Source: Odiellus spinosus
Lineage: Eukaryota; Arthropoda; Arachnida; Opiliones; Phalangiidae
NCBI GenBank assembly: GCA_963920705.1
Contig: OY987230.1
Span: forward strand, 10,627,320-10,691,319
Length of the DNA: 64,000 nt
Reading direction: 5' to 3'
The notes under the pieces were generated by a model. That model searched no databases and was not told the origin of the DNA. It saw nothing but the letters and a program-made list of their open reading frames with translations. The position numbers and the translations under genes are program-made. Below, one piece after another: positions 11,251-25,298 of this stretch (position 1 is the stretch's first letter; each line of letters opens with the position of its first letter).

Positions 11251-14200
11251 GTGGGGTCTATCAAAAACATATCCTTCAAAATTATTGTTTTGTCATGTCT
11301 AAACTTTTTTCCTTCGCTATCTTTTGAGTCTTAAAGCTTAGCTTTTATTTATCATTCTTTAAAGAGAAACATTTGGTTAGTTTTAATGTTTTTATATTTA
11401 AACTGTTCGTTATCTCTTGAAATTTTAAATTACTAGCAACGACGCACTTGCACAATTGTCATCCTCTCTTTATACATGTATTTATTGAAGTTGACTTTGA
11501 CACTTTGCGTAGGTGAAATGCAGGTATACGCTAGCCAACTCGTTTTCCCGCCAAGATGAAGAGACCTTGAAACTCCTTATTGACATTATTGAATAGCGAT
11601 TATTCATTTCCTTTCCTTTATAATAATCCCCCGCCGCCTTCTTCAAATCGTACGATATACACGCGTTAGTGTAGTCGCGTATTAATAAATCTAGTCGAAA
11701 TAAATTAACAATGAGCGTCTGTGTTTTCCTGTAAAGTGTAAACCAACATCTACCCTATATATTCCATCCGGGAAATTAAAACTAATCACGTCTGAAGCCT
11801 TAAAAGGTGAGATTCAAAGTATAGAAAAAAGATATCCAACCACGGCCTTACGCGGTATTGTCTCTATTTCGTTAAAGGGTGGGTGAAAAATAATACATTT
11901 TTAATTGACCTCAGAACTCCATAATTGACCTCTGAACCCAAAAAACTCTGAACTCCAAGCCTGTGGGTAATTAGAGAGATCTGAACGCAAGTTGGTCGAC
12001 GTTTGGACGCAATAATCCACATATTTTCGGATAATCAGTTAATTTATCCACAAATATTTGGATTACATTGGATTTATCGTGGAATTCCAATGGACAATCT
12101 CTAATATAGAAATATCTAGTTCTAACACCGAACTCTACTTGCACGTACCGTTATGGTTAGATTTTTAAGGCGAAACGCAAGGGTTATTTCGCGTTCTAGG
12201 CTAAACAATACACCATTTAGCCGTTACTTGGGGCGCTATAGCGGCATAGGGCGAACTTTCGCTTGGTGAAAATGGCAGGGAAAAAAACCTGCATGGGGTA
12301 ATACGCGGGGTACTACGCGCGCCTCACCGAGCGAACGTTTTTTTTTTTTTTCGCCACTAGTAAGCGTTTCGAGCGCGGGCATGCGCACAGTGGAAGAGCA
12401 AAGTGGTGTATTTCACGAACTATGACTTGGTGAGCACATTTTCTAGCTAAACCCCTCCCATTTTATAAATCCAATCAATAAAATTACTGTTCAATCTCCC
12501 TTTAAACGGGAGTACCGATTGAATGAGTGTTTTTCTCTATCACCCTTATAACTTCCCGAGTTCACATTAGCAGAATAATTAACTATTCATTATGCCGCAC
12601 ACGGCGACACCACGTCTACTCGTGACGTCCTAAAAGCCCTTGCTTTCCTCTCAAATTCGAAAACAGAAGAACCTTTTTGTTTGCAAAAAAATAATTTGGT
12701 TTTCCTTGTATAACGTTCGTTTTGTCGTCTCCCTAACCGTCTACCGTCTCTCCTGCTGAAGTCATATTTCTTTATTTGCGTGATATATCGTTCTACAATG
12801 ACGTACATGTACTTTAAAGGTCAGGTCTAATTTAAGTAAAGGGAAAGTTTGATGAAGTTTTTCGAAAGATTTACTGTAAAAGGTGCTAAAAATAGGACTG
12901 TTCATGAACAACTTTATAGCTACAGTCCAACTTAATATTGGATACTGTAGATTGAGAATCTGCACATGGCATAAGATCCAACCCAATCCAGCTAAAACTG
13001 TAGGAACTTTTTGGGAAAAATTATGGGGAACAATAAAAATAACTAGGGTGTTGTGTTGTATCAAGCACTAGGGATAAGAAACATATATACTGGATAGGCT
13101 TCGTCGTTTTTTAAAATCTGGAAACAAGCTTTTGATTACTAATTTGATGATGAATATAATTTTCAATTTAGACATTAAATCTGAAGCCCGGCCATTTTCA
13201 GTCAAGATTTTTTAGCCAAAAAAGTAACTTTTTCGTCGTAAATAAAGTAATTTTACCTACCTTAGTTTGGCCAAGAAAATCCTGATTGAAAACGGACCAC
13301 AACTTACTTCGGGCCTCGTCAAATTGAACTGGCCCCAACAGTGAATTTTGTCCAACCAGCGGCTAAAACACGCTCGACTAAAAGTAAAACAGACGTCACA
13401 AAACCTTCAGGATTTTTATTTTTTATTTTTTGAAAAGAAAACTAACGTGTTTGGCTCGAGTTCAATTTGACTAGATAGTAGCGAAGCCTGGTATGGAACT
13501 CTGAAAGTTTGAATTTAAGATTCGAGTGAATAAAGCTTGATTACAGTTATGGAAAACTGTCTATTTTTAAATAAACATCTCTAATAGTATCAAAACTATT
13601 CTATATTTTATAAAAAACTTATATTTAAATTAAGTTAATTTTATATTGAACTTTTTTTCATGATAACTTTCCTTCAAAGACTGTCGCCCTAAACTAAAAA
13701 ATGATAGTCGAAACCTCTGTATTTCTGTTCTACTTTATATACGAATTATTATATTTTTTTGTTTGGGATATAAAAATTTCCAATTTTACTTTTGAGAGGG
13801 ATTTTGTTTTAAACAAAAGGGGAGCTAAATAACGGTTTATGTATCAGGTTTTTGAAATATGGCTTTGGATTTTAGGGTTACATCTGGCTAATATCGATTT
13901 TAGTGATTAATTACGCATTTTTCCACATTTGTTTCGCGTTCAACTTTGGCGCATTTTGGTTTAGATTTCAGTTAAACTCGCATTTTGTCCTTTATTTTAT
14001 TTTCTTGTTTGAAAGTTAAATATTTGTTCCTTATAACCTCAATTTAATCATTTTAGTCATGATTTAGTCTGGTGTGAACTTAATCCTTCGTATTAATTGT
14101 AAAATATCTTTCAATTTGCGGATGTAATCAGGATTTAGCAAGCTTCGTATAATACCATTAGTTAAAATCTAACCCTTTCAAACCGAGGTTGTAATAACAA

Positions 14201-15223
14201 GATTAAACATTTTATAAAGATTTCACCACTTAATATGTCAAAAAATAGAATCTAATGTTTAAAGAAGCCAAAAATTAAATTACCCTATCGCTAGCTAGCG
14301 TGGATATACCAGTAAAGAATTTCTTATCAAAACAAAGTACTAAAAAGACTTAAGAAAACCTCTACTCCTTTTATACCAAGTATAGAAAATAAGCAGGGTT
14401 CTTTGAATAGACCCATCATTAAACTCTCCTCGAAGAAAGAAAAAAAAACTTAAGTTTGTACTTAAGCCTAACTAAAAAAATAATAATAAAAAAATGCGCA
14501 GATAGTTAGTACGGACTCTACTGCGCAATAAGAACCAACCATAGTTCACGTGCTTAGACTAAAGGACAAGGGACATAAAACCAAATTTTACCGAACCTAT
14601 TTACCGAAATTTATTTAAACAGTAAAAACGTGTCTAAAAATTCAGGAAAAAAGTCTCGAACACCTTTTTTAGCACGGTGATTTCGAAAATAAGTTCAAAA
14701 GCTGTTCCATTTTTAACAAGAAACGCAGGCCTGAATTAATTGTAAGTTGAAGCCCTGGACATTTTGCTTTATTCGTGGTCCCCATGCTTGCGTTGAAGCA
14801 AAAGGTTTGGTGGCCTTAAAATTATTAATTGTTAATCCCCCAAAAAAGGTTTTTATTTTATTTTGGGTGAGCCCTTATGAGATCCTTCCGGATTAGAACC
14901 ATCACCATATTGTCTTTGAACTAAAGAAACAAAATTCTTTATGACAATAAAATTAATGTCTAGAAAATATCGAAATTTCTGTCACTTCTCCTTGAAAACA
15001 GCGGAGTAAATTAACAACTTCAGAATACGAGAATCAAAAGGATTCAAGTTATAATAGAAAAATACTGTTCGTGGTATCAATCGGAAAATTCATTGGACGC
15101 GACATTAGGGCGGAATGATATTCAATAGTAAATTCAATGATTGATTGTAATTAAAATGGGTAAATTAATCCGTGCAGACTTAACTCCATCATGTATAAAA
15201 GAGCGGGAAAAACAGAAGCCACA
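11251..15223. other. Non-coding stretch with scattered repeats
   Basis: About 13195-13300 is an imperfect inverted repeat built on TCAGTCAAGATTTTTTAGCCAA and its near-complement. About 14620-14720 is a family C fragment (AAAAACGTGT, CGAAAATAAGTTCAAAAGC). A poly(T) run lies near 12340. No gene is supported. Confidence 0.45.
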
Positions 15224-15239
15224 CAGCGTCGCGACGCTG

Positions 15240-15271
<32 letters not shown>
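15224..15271. repeat. Perfect 16-bp palindrome abutting a poly(A) tract
   Basis: CAGCGTCGCGACGCTG (15224-15239) is a perfect palindrome and is followed at once by about 32 A residues. A hairpin followed by A could mark the 3' end of a retroposed transcript, or be chance next to a simple repeat. Confidence 0.6.
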
Positions 15272-15272
<1 letters not shown>

Positions 15273-15702
15273 CATGTGTTCTGTATATTTTTTCGCCAAA
15301 AAATTGCACGTGCGTCGATTTTTGGCGGGTAAATTTTATACCCCCGCTTATAGGCGCCATACAGGAACTCGATCCTACACTTCCCCCTTCTTTTAAGAAA
15401 CCCTTTTTTATGGTCATCAATATTCGAGAGATGCGAAAGTATAAGAGCACCCACCGCACCCTTTTGGGAAGTTCATAAGCGTGTTCTTTAATACAGAGGC
15501 TCTGTGTCGAGGGGGAGAAATTATGGGTTGCGCTAATTTAGAGTTAGGCTTAAAAAGCACCAAATTAGTCGAAGAAATGCAGCGCTACCGTTCGCCAAGG
15601 GTGAGCGGAGAGAGAAATGAGAGCGAATCAGTAAAAGCTATGGGGGAGATTTATTTTTATATTATGAACGTGGTGAGGATGATTAAGAAGCTACCAATGT
15701 CT

Positions 15703-15765
15703 TTAAAGGGAGAATGCTATCCTACAACAAGTGGTTTTTCTATCGATTAGGCTTAATCTACTTGG
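15703..15765. mobile_element. Family A MITE, terminal fragment
   Basis: TTAAAGGGAGAATGC at 15703 followed by CAACAAGTGG, TATCGATT and a GGCTTAAT-like block, matching the left end of the copies at 43780 and 61129. Only one end is present. Confidence 0.55.
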
Positions 15766-17399
15766 AAAAAATTGGAGATATCGTCAATTTTTGCAAGTCA
15801 TTGACATATTATATTTTGAGTAGTTTTGCTACTCAATTTCCATTTGGATTCGTTAAGGAGTAGTTATCAAACTTCTCAAATCCTTGTTTAAACCTCCTTT
15901 GCGAGTAAATTTAAAATTATTTCCATACCGAAAAACAATGTTTGCTTAAAGTCCGCTCTTTGCCCAATCGTGTGGTCTAATTTAAATTTGAAAGTAGTTT
16001 GCACTATAACGTCGTGCAGTTCAGCAACTAATACCGAATTATCCGGTAGGCTACCGTAGTCTTGCATATCTCGCTCGGTCGCAAAGTTTTTAACAGAACC
16101 AGTATTTGGGGTGGAAAACGGAACTTTTCGTCCACTATTTTAATCGTATATTATCAAAAACATTCCTACGATTCGAGGTTTTTGCGTAATCAAGGTTGAA
16201 TATATATGAAAGCTCTGTTGGTTTGGTTGCATTGTCCCTTTAATAAGAAAATTCGCTTTGTCGCCTCGAAAAGTGCCGCTATGTTTTTAGGCGCGACACG
16301 GCGACAGTAATGTTCATCCGCTGAAATTCGTTTCCAGTTTTAATTAAATCTCAATCGTGCTTTGATCAGTATTCAGTCTTTTTTGATAATAAAAAATATG
16401 ATACCAAGAACTCATTTATGCACCTAAGAACAAGGGAGCGAAGATATTCTAAGCTAATTAATTTATAAATGTATTTAGACTATAATTTCAATTGGTTAGT
16501 GCGGTACATGGATGTTTAAAGATGCCGCTTCATATGTAAGTGGTTCCAGTTATTGAACTCGTCCCAAAAAAGCGTGACGAAAGGTTGTAAGGTCACGGGG
16601 TTAATTAGTTACCTTTTTAGAGTAACCTACGGTGCTCGAGTTTGATTAATAAGGAGTAGAGAAAACAGAAATATTAAGTCCCAATTTGTTGTTGAGAAAG
16701 TCGTGCTCTAAACATAAGTTATTGAGGATAGAGATGGGGTCAGTTTTGATAATTTAAAGGTGGGTCAATATATCAGGGTTGGTTTTTTTAAATAATTTTA
16801 CATGGGATTAGTCTTTAGAAAGCATTTTGTGCCTTTAAGTCTAATAAGTCAGTTCATAAATGTTAAGACAATTAGATGAACAATTATCTATAATAATATG
16901 AATAAACAACTAATAATTTGAACAGTTCACACTCCCTTTGTCATTTTTATAGAAAGATGTTGATAACGGATCAGCGGACGTCTTATTACCTTTGAAATGA
17001 ATCGTTTTTAAAACAATACTGGCATTAAGATCAAACCAGAAAAAGTCATCATTATAAAATACGTGCAAAATATATCCAATTCTTTAGCGGTGGGCCCCAT
17101 TCGCTTTTATACTTACTAATCCTCGTCGAATAGCCAGGACCCCCATCTCGAAGACAAGTCAAATTACACGTTAGAGAAAGATGGACCAGGCTAGAAATTA
17201 GCGGCGTTTATTCCGTTCATCATCAACAGCATGCTTTATCGAAAAGTACCCTCTTGCTTGTTAAAGGAAGGTTGAAAGACTTCAAATATTTTTCGTCCAT
17301 TCCATAACGGATCTGAAACTTCAATTTAGAATAATCTTAGTCTTATCATACTACTTGGAAAATTCATGAAATTAGGAACATGAGTTTCAGGGATTAAGG
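15766..17399. other. Non-coding stretch
   Basis: AT-rich, no exon or repeat family recognised. Confidence 0.4.
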
Positions 17400-17670
17400 A
17401 ATTGTCGGGGAATCTGAAAATTAGGCTTAACTGTCAAAGAATTGCCAAGGAATCTGAAAATTGACCTAAAAGGGTCATAGAGTTGTCTGAGAATCTGAAA
17501 ATTGGGATAAAAAGGTCAAAGAGTTGTCTGGGAATCTTAAAATTGGGCTAAAAGGGTGAAAGAGTTGTCTGGGAATCTAAAAATTGGCCTAAAGGCCAAA
17601 GAATTTCTTGGAATCTGAAAATTAGGCTACAAAGGGGAAATAATTGTGTGGGAATCTGAAAATAAATTCA
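17400..17670. repeat. Minisatellite, about 48-bp units
   Basis: Six to seven units of the pattern GGAATCTGAAAATT-GGCTAAAAGGGTCAAAGAGTTGTCTG. Units differ by several substitutions and small indels, so it is older than the satellite at 49968. Confidence 0.8.
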
Positions 17671-20600
17671 AAACCTTATTTATCCCGTCGTGTTTCTTTA
17701 AGTTTATAATTTTAAGGATGTTTGTCAGCAAATTTAATGCAGTACTTGCCATTAAAGATTTGCGCCAAATTTAACAATAATGACTGAAATATGTTTAATT
17801 TATCAATTCATTTTGGCTCTCCCTTTAAGAGATGGTTGACCATAGGGGCTACGAGTTTAGGGACTGATATTAATGAAAGGAAGAGAGAGAAAAAATAAAT
17901 TCTCGAATGGGGCCCCTATATAGCTCCTTCTTCAATGAGAAGCCAAAGAGAAATGCCAATAGCTTCGTATATAAGATCTTTTAAACCACTAGAATTATTA
18001 ACGTTAACGGAATACAAAATTCTTCTGTGGCAGGTTTTGAGCCTCCTATTTGAAATAAACATTAGATTCCGAATAACGGACGGGTGGTCGTTCACTAAGT
18101 CTGTCAATCGCGTTGAAACAGTTCATATTATTTTAAAATAAAATTAAATAGTAGGTAAATATCAATTCAACTAAATAATTAAAAAGGGACATTATATTTA
18201 ACGAGGTTTAAGTATGATTATTAATTTGGCTCGGGGAACCCTGGGCGTGTGTCAGCTGGACAGTTCCGTTTCCATGCGCATGCGCGACGTCTGTTTGCAT
18301 CCATGGCTTTAGTTTCTTCCAGCTATTTTCACGCGTTTCACGCTCGCGCGCCCATAGAAGTCAAGGGACGCGCGAACGTGAAACGCGTGAAAAAAAGCAC
18401 TGTGTGCATCCGGCTTTACTTTTTCATTACGCGCGTAAAATCTCTGAACATGCCAAAGTTAAGAAATTTAGCTCGTAACCAAATAAAGCCCTAAAAAGTG
18501 AATTTCTAACATAGAAAGAATAGTGTGTTTCGAACTTCCCCCGAAAAGTGTTTTTAATAACTTCTGGTGACAGCATTAGTAGTATTTTTTTTATTTTGCG
18601 AATACAACCCGACGTGTGTAAATTAAGCTATTCTTAATGTGTACGTGCTACGAATTCAAGGTGAAATTAATAATAAATATGTATCCTATCGTTTAGGAAT
18701 GATGCGGGACTTCTTGTTCGCACCATAACTTAGGAACCTTTTTGATTGTGAAGTTCTTTCTTTCTTTTTTCTGAAAGTTTGAACCCCCGCCCAAATATTC
18801 TGTTTTTGCCATTATACCATCGCGCGGCCAATACACGCACGTTTTCTCTTTTTTGGCGCGCAAATTCAAAAGGGGCCCTCCGACTATTCGTCCTCCTCCT
18901 TCTTTTATATTTCTTTTATCCTCTCTTATACATAGATACGTAACATTTTTATGATCCTCCGAAGAAGAAAAAACATCACGCTAACGAAAAAATGGCCTCG
19001 TATGACCTCCTATGCGCCCCGTTATAAAGCCCTGGTCGTACTATGTGTTAAGAAAATCCCCCCTTTTCTTTTGAAGTTTACTCAAAACGTATCTTTATCC
19101 ACCCTTGGCACGTTAGAAATACGTCTTTTAGCGCGAAAATGTTATCTTTGTGGTGACAGAAATATCGCGTTGGAATTTTAATTTTCAAACTATTATTATA
19201 CCCAGTGTTAAGCCCTGAAAGATTAGGCCTATTTGATGTTGATTTTAAAAGAATGGAGGGTCTTTTATGGTCAACGATTTTGGTTTTTGTTTGATAAAAG
19301 TCCGTCAAGGAACTTCGTTTCTGAAGATATGTCCAGACTACGTGATTTTATTCGCTTTGCTCTTTACGTAATGCTTGGCGCGTGGTACGTCTATTAGAGG
19401 GCATCGTCTACACCAACAAAATTTGCTTAGCTTTTTCGCTTATTACGTTTAGGGCCAGAATTCAATGACATCGCCAACAAATGGTTTAAATTCCATATAA
19501 CTGTGAAGCTGTTATAGTTTTATTCTACCTGACATATGTATCCCTAAGCTGGATCCATTTTGCTTTTAATTCCTCGACTAAGAGGTACTCTTGGAGCAGT
19601 GCAAAGAAAAAACTAAATTCTGAAGAGCAATAAGTTGCAGTTGCGCCTCTTTCCCGTAAATTTCAATTTCAATTTCTCGAATTTAAACAAATCAAAATTT
19701 TAAATTTAAGTTTGGTTCGCGTATTTTAAGTCTGTCTAATATATTAATCAACATTTTGAAGGTTGATAAATTATAATCTTTAAAATATTATTTTATTTTC
19801 CCTTTAATTGAAAACATTCGCTGTTTTAAGAACAATAAAGCAAAAATCATAGTTCGTACGCTATGTCATCGATACAATACCGCGTAATCACTTTATTGCC
19901 ACAGAAACTTGTAAGCCAGTAAACTATAAACGTTATTAAATTATATGTATAGGAGATTTAGTTGAATTTTATCTCGTTTCGAAGCATAAAATAGGGTGTA
20001 TACATTTGTTCTTTAGCGTGCGGTGTACATAAGATGACTATCTAAAACCAATTTAATACCAAGTCAAATTGATAGATAAGTAGTTCCATTCCATTTGGAA
20101 GATATCAACTCCCGTCTACTGTGAAGTAAAAGTATGTATGGAGTGATTCTTATTAAGAGTGAATTAAAAGAGTATACAACTCGACCGTACCAGCGAGTGT
20201 TGGTGACCCGCCGCGACTGCATCCAAACTCAGGACGAGAATTGGCTTGATGACCTTTAGAGGCGCCAGCGAGCTGCCCCACCAAGATCCCTCACGTTTTA
20301 AATAATCTGGCAAACTACAGTGGAAGGTAGAGATAGTTGCACGTCGTGTGTCCAGGGTGAAACCCTTTCTAAGTCTATGGTATGATTGACTAGAGAGAGG
20401 GACAATTTGCGCGCTTGCACATCTGACGAGTTTCCTCTGCTTACGTGGAGTAGATGCTTGTCTCTCTATTTTGCAACTGTAATTTCTTGACGTACTTTCT
20501 GCTGTCGTCACGTGCCGCTGTCTGGACGAATAGAAAGCGAGAATTTGAGGCGCTCTGACTAGATATGGCTCGTTTTCTCACCCAGCTGACGGGTAACTTT

Positions 20601-21021
20601 CTACGTGAAGCCAGTCGCAGTTGCGCCGTGCGTAGTTCTTCCAATGAGTATGAATCCTAGAATATATACAGCCTCCTTAATCCATACCTGCGGGATTTTT
20701 GGCCTTGAAAAATGTTTTTTACACTACAGTTCCACACTCCTTGATTCATCCACTCTTGCTTACACCATTAAAGTTGTCTTCATTCTTGGAGATATCTGGC
20801 AAAAGGATCTTCGATATACGTTTGTGTTTTTCGGCTCCTCTTACCAACACCCACAAGCCATAAAGAAACTTAACTTTTCCGCCCCCTATATAGTTATCAA
20901 AATGGTGCACGATTTCGTTCCCCTCCCTCATAGCATCACTACCACGTTACCAGGAATAACTGGCATTAATGGGCGAGATTGAATTTTAGTAGCCCAACGT
21001 ATTTTATTTTTTCCTTTCCAG
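17671..21021. other. Non-coding stretch with a GC-rich hairpin
   Basis: At 18323-18350 and 18370-18397 a strong hairpin forms: TTTCACGCGTTTCACG pairs with CGTGAAACGCGTGAAA, with CGCGCG blocks next to the loop. A direct repeat of GCATCC-GGCTTTA lies on both sides (about 18297 and 18407). About 20160-20650 is noticeably richer in G and C than its surroundings and could be a promoter or 5' UTR, but no clear start codon or splice signal anchors it. Confidence 0.4.
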
Positions 21022-21107
21022 GAATTCTTTCTACCCCTTACCAAATATCACACGTCATTACAAGAACCGGCAGAAGCCTCTGTATATATATCTCGCGAAG
21101 CTGCTCT
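21022..21107 (+). CDS. Weak candidate internal exon (86 nt)
   Basis: A strong acceptor (ATTTTTTCCTTTCCAG) ends at 21021, and GTAAGA follows at 21108. The stretch between is open in the frame that reads EFFLPLTKYH at its start and EAA near its end. Another frame is open across the same bases, and no partner exon or known domain supports it. It is listed because both splice signals are good; chance is quite possible. Confidence 0.2.
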
Positions 21108-24100
21108 GTAAGATGTTACACATATATTTCATTTTTGATATATCCCCTAATGTTAGCCGGCCTCTGTCTCTACTTGTGGGCGCTAGACTGAATTTCCAGA
21201 AAGTTTTTCTTTTTATTAGAGTTGAGAATGCAGCCCAATGTTGCGTCTAGGCTGAAATAATCATAAATATTACAATAGACAAGGCTTAACTAACAACCAA
21301 ATTTTCGATTTTAAAGTTATTTTGAATTTTAGTTGGAATATTTTTAAAATTAATCTCACACGAGTTCGGGTGTTATTTTAATTTTTTTATTATTTACATT
21401 AAAGTATTCAAATACTTTATAACCATGACATGCACAATGTATTAAGCCTACTTTCGAGCCATGTAATTAATATGGTTAGAAATTTCACTTCGATTTGACC
21501 CTAAATAACCCTAATTGCACGATTTAAGATGGAATCATTTTCAAACTAAGCAGGCGATTTGCAACTTAGGACTTCTGCTTAACCGCTTACATTGCAACTT
21601 CAAGGTCAAATTGCTGTTTTTTTACAATTGTTTTACTTTCAAATGATGATCGGCAATTGCCTAATTTAGGTTAGATTTTTAACTCGATTAGTTTCGGTTG
21701 ATCACTTGGACCCAAACCTGTGAAATTCTGATATTATATTTAGGTCGTGAAACTTATTTTCGACCTTTCGTCGGGTGTAATCGCACCCGGTTTATTTGCA
21801 TCTTAAGTTTTGTATTTTCGTGTCTTTGTCTTTTTTAAAACCTAAACGGCATATCAAATTGTAATTATACCGTTTTGTATTGAACTCAAGTCCTCAGTAG
21901 CTCCTAATCTTAACCCAAAATAAATTAATTGGGAAATGAACTAATTATGAATACAAGCAGACGATTTTCAAATTAAGTAGCATGCTAAATTTGACTACAT
22001 ATATTTTAAGGTGAAGATTTTGTATCACATCATTAAATACAAGGGCTCAGAACTATTTACATCTCGTTTTTTACGGTTGGTAACAAAATCTCCCCAATTA
22101 AAAATGATTTTAGTCACAGTCTGTCACAAGACTGAAACATCTAAGCAGACGACGGAATATCGTCTCTCATGGTAGAATCGGTTCGCTCTAGTTTAATTCT
22201 CAGTATCCCATTAACGAAAACTGAGAACTAAAGTCAATTTAGCCCATAATTTGGTACAAATTTTCCCAAATCTGGAATGCCTGCTGCGTATCGCGAGTGT
22301 GAAAGAAAAAGCGCCAATATTTATATCGAAATCTCTTTCGTACTCCAACCGCCACGCATACTCCCCCGACTTTCCCGCTAGTTAAAAAGCGCGCGGAAAA
22401 AAAACGGAACTTGGGAAAAAAAAAGTTTTTTTTAGGCTTAGTGACGCTAGGGAAAAAGTTAGTTTCTGTTTTTGGCTCGCAGCCCCTCGCGCAGCTCGGT
22501 TCCGGATGAGCTTTTCCACGAGCCAGACTGTATTTGAACGTTGAAGAGAACTGTTTTTGAAACCGCGCGGTGGCGGCTTTTTTCACCTTCTAAATCGTGG
22601 TGGCGGCGAATTCGCGTAAACGGGCGCGACCATCATGCTAACCTTTGACCCGGGCATAATGTAACGTTAGTATTATAACCCTTTTTAACCCGCCGATACG
22701 CTATTCACTTCGCTATAGTTTAAAAGTTTGTTTTTTGACGCTTTTAAAAAATACATATTCTACGAAAAATTTGCATAGTCATTGTACTCGGGTTCAAATT
22801 ATTAATCAGTCGCAATGTTTTTCGGGTGTTTCGGTAAACGTAGTCGTAAACGACCCAAACCTACCATTGTTCGAAGTCCTTCGCCGGACTGTCGATGTTC
22901 TTGCCACCATATTGGTCTCATACAACGCAAGCAATCGGAGGTAATTGAATTTTTTGATTTGGCAGCTTGTGATAAATATTTGGTAATTTGGGCCCTCCTC
23001 CAATTTTTAAAATTTTTACTCGTATCTGGCAGTAAACTTGATGGGGGGAACACGATGGTGTCAATATTTTCGAGGCAAATGATTTTTTAAAATTTATTTT
23101 CCACAAGATTTCCCTGTTCAACGCAAAGATGCATACGCTGTGCATCTATATTTATTTAAATATTAAAATAATTGCTTTGCAGTTATTTCTAACCTAACCA
23201 AACAAACCCATTTTTTCTGAAAATAACGTTTAAGGTTAGGAAATTTGGAAAAAAAACATGATAGTTAACATCATTTGTGGCCAAATATATTGACAGCATC
23301 GTGTTCCCCACCTCAATTACTCCCAAACCACCAAGTAGCCAAAAAGGCTTTGATTTTGATTTATCGATACCAGTTTTCAAACATCAGTAATGCGTGGAAT
23401 GTTTAAATTAAAATTATTGATGTTTTAAATATGATAAAATATCCGTGGAATTTTTTTATTAATTAACGATACTAACGCGGAAGTTATTTTGGAAATTAAA
23501 ATGGTAATTAAATACATATTGATTGACCTATGGTGAATTGATTATGGTAAATGTTAATTAAATATTTTTTCAACTGTGGGCAAAATTTGTAGGATTGTAA
23601 TTATGCAAAGAAATTGATGTTTTTTCATATTAAATTAAAATTAATACCGAACTTTTAACCTGTAAAGAGATAATGAAAACGAGTAACTTACGATTATTAA
23701 TCTATCTGGAGGTTTAAATTGAGGCTAATTAAAACCTCGATTAATATACATTTTTACTATTTATCCTTGACCTGGGGTTATTTCCGATTGCATTTAGCAG
23801 CAATTTTAAGATTTCAGTTTCAATTTGTAAATAAATAACCTCGAACTTGAAATTTTGCCAAACAAACAATTTTTATAGCTTTCGGAATTGTTAATTATAT
23901 CTTTTTAAAGGACGATCATTATAAACAAACAGTTACCACCCAGGTAGACACTGTAGCTTAATGACTATGCATATTTGGCCAACTCCCGCCAAAAAAATAA
24001 CCCAATGAATAAACCCCATATTATACGGGTCATTTAAATAAGTGTTTGGAGTGGATCCAAAACTACCCTTTTCCTTTACGGAGTTTGTTACGTGTCCTAT

Positions 24101-24246
24101 AGAGCTGGCTTGACATTTTTAAATTAAATGAAACGTGAAAACGGATTAAGTGATGAGATTATGATTTCTGATTCGTCATGGACGGAAATGGGTCGATTAA
24201 ATTAATATTTTAAATTTTATGGTGTTATTCATTGGGCTGGCTGCTA
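21108..24246. other. Non-coding stretch
   Basis: About 22270-22680 is GC-richer. At about 23040-23075 and 23275-23310 an inverted pair shares GGGGAACACGATG and TGTCAATAT; it may be the ends of a small element of about 270 bp. No gene is supported. Confidence 0.4.
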
Positions 24247-24581
24247 CAGTAGCACCAGAAATAGATGAACCGAAATTATCAACGAGAGCTTAGATTGGGA
24301 AATGCATTTTATTTGGAGTGAATGGGGAGGGTAAGCACTGGGGGAATGGGCTTCCTCGGCCTCAATGAAATACCGAGGAGGATCTTGGGAAACTGATCGC
24401 CCCACGTAGCGACGGCTGCAAACCAAGCCAGGTGGCGCATTCAACGTTTCTCGGCTAGGCGAAATTCCGCGGGGGAGGGGGCTACAACTGTCGTCTAAGA
24501 GAGGGGAAACGGAGAACTTGCCTTTGGCGTTAGAGGAATAGCTCGTTGATAATTTCGGTTCATCTATTTCTGGTAGCACTG
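24247..24581. mobile_element. 335-bp TIR element with hAT-like CAGT ends
   Basis: 40-bp terminal inverted repeats (24247-24286 and 24542-24581) are identical apart from three bases near the tip. They begin CAGTAGCACCAG on the left and CAGTGCTACCAG on the complement of the right. CAGTG-type ends are common in hAT elements. No 8-bp target duplication is visible at these borders, so the class is tentative. The interior is GC-rich and has no transposase; the open frame spanning it is a by-product of the inverted repeats. Confidence 0.75.
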
Positions 24582-24669
24582 CAAAAGCCATTGACGAATT
24601 TTAGGGGAATTTCAAACTATAATGATATTTTTGTTTGATCTACTCTTATTGGATTATCTATCATTATTT

Positions 24670-24960
24670 AATCCTCTCTGTTTGCCGTTAGAGGACGCTT
24701 ATGGACTCCAGGTTTTTATAGTTAGTCTTTTCTTAAACCAAACGGATGGGAGAGATAACGTGGTCAAATTTATCTATCATTATTTAATCGACCAATAGTA
24801 TGCAGTTAATCATGAAAGCCTTTGATGAACATTGGTTCTTACTTTAGCCTTTGTTTGCCGTTAGAGGACCCTTATGAACTCCAGTTTTTTTGTTATAGTT
24901 AATAGTCCGTGGTTAAACTAGACGGATGCGAGAGATATCGTTGTAGTTATCTCACACTGT
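24670..24960. repeat. Two direct copies of the family G arm
   Basis: TTTGCCGTTAGAGGA(C)GCTTATG followed by ACTCCAG and a T run occurs at about 24680 and again at about 24850, each followed by an AAACGGATG-GAGAGATA-like block. The same arm forms the inverted repeats of the element at 27898-28089. Confidence 0.6.
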
Positions 24961-25298
24961 AAATATTAAGCATTCACTTCTCCTTTAAGAGTTTAAATGA
25001 TATGTAGTAGTATAAATATGTTTGTCAGTGTTATAGTGTAAACCTCCCTTATAGGAAAAAAGAAAATGAATCTTGCGTAATTTTCTGCTGTTGGGCGTTT
25101 TATGTTCTCTCTTTAATTTGATAGGATAATTTTTAACTCTCTTTTTATCGTATGTTTAGATTGGACTAAGAAACGCTATCGAGTGCTTTTTTTAAGTTTC
25201 AATAATACAGTGGTACACACCCACGGTCGAATTTTTTGTAATTTTTTTTTAAATTGGTGGTGGAAACCATTCGTATATAGTTGACGAAAGACATATTT

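Noticed and set aside
15134..15478. Overlapping open frames with poly-Lys or poly-Phe
   Set aside because: All are readings through the poly(A) tract at 15240-15271.
24244..24591. 115-codon open frame on the - strand
   Set aside because: It spans the TIR element 24247-24581 from end to end and shows no known domain.
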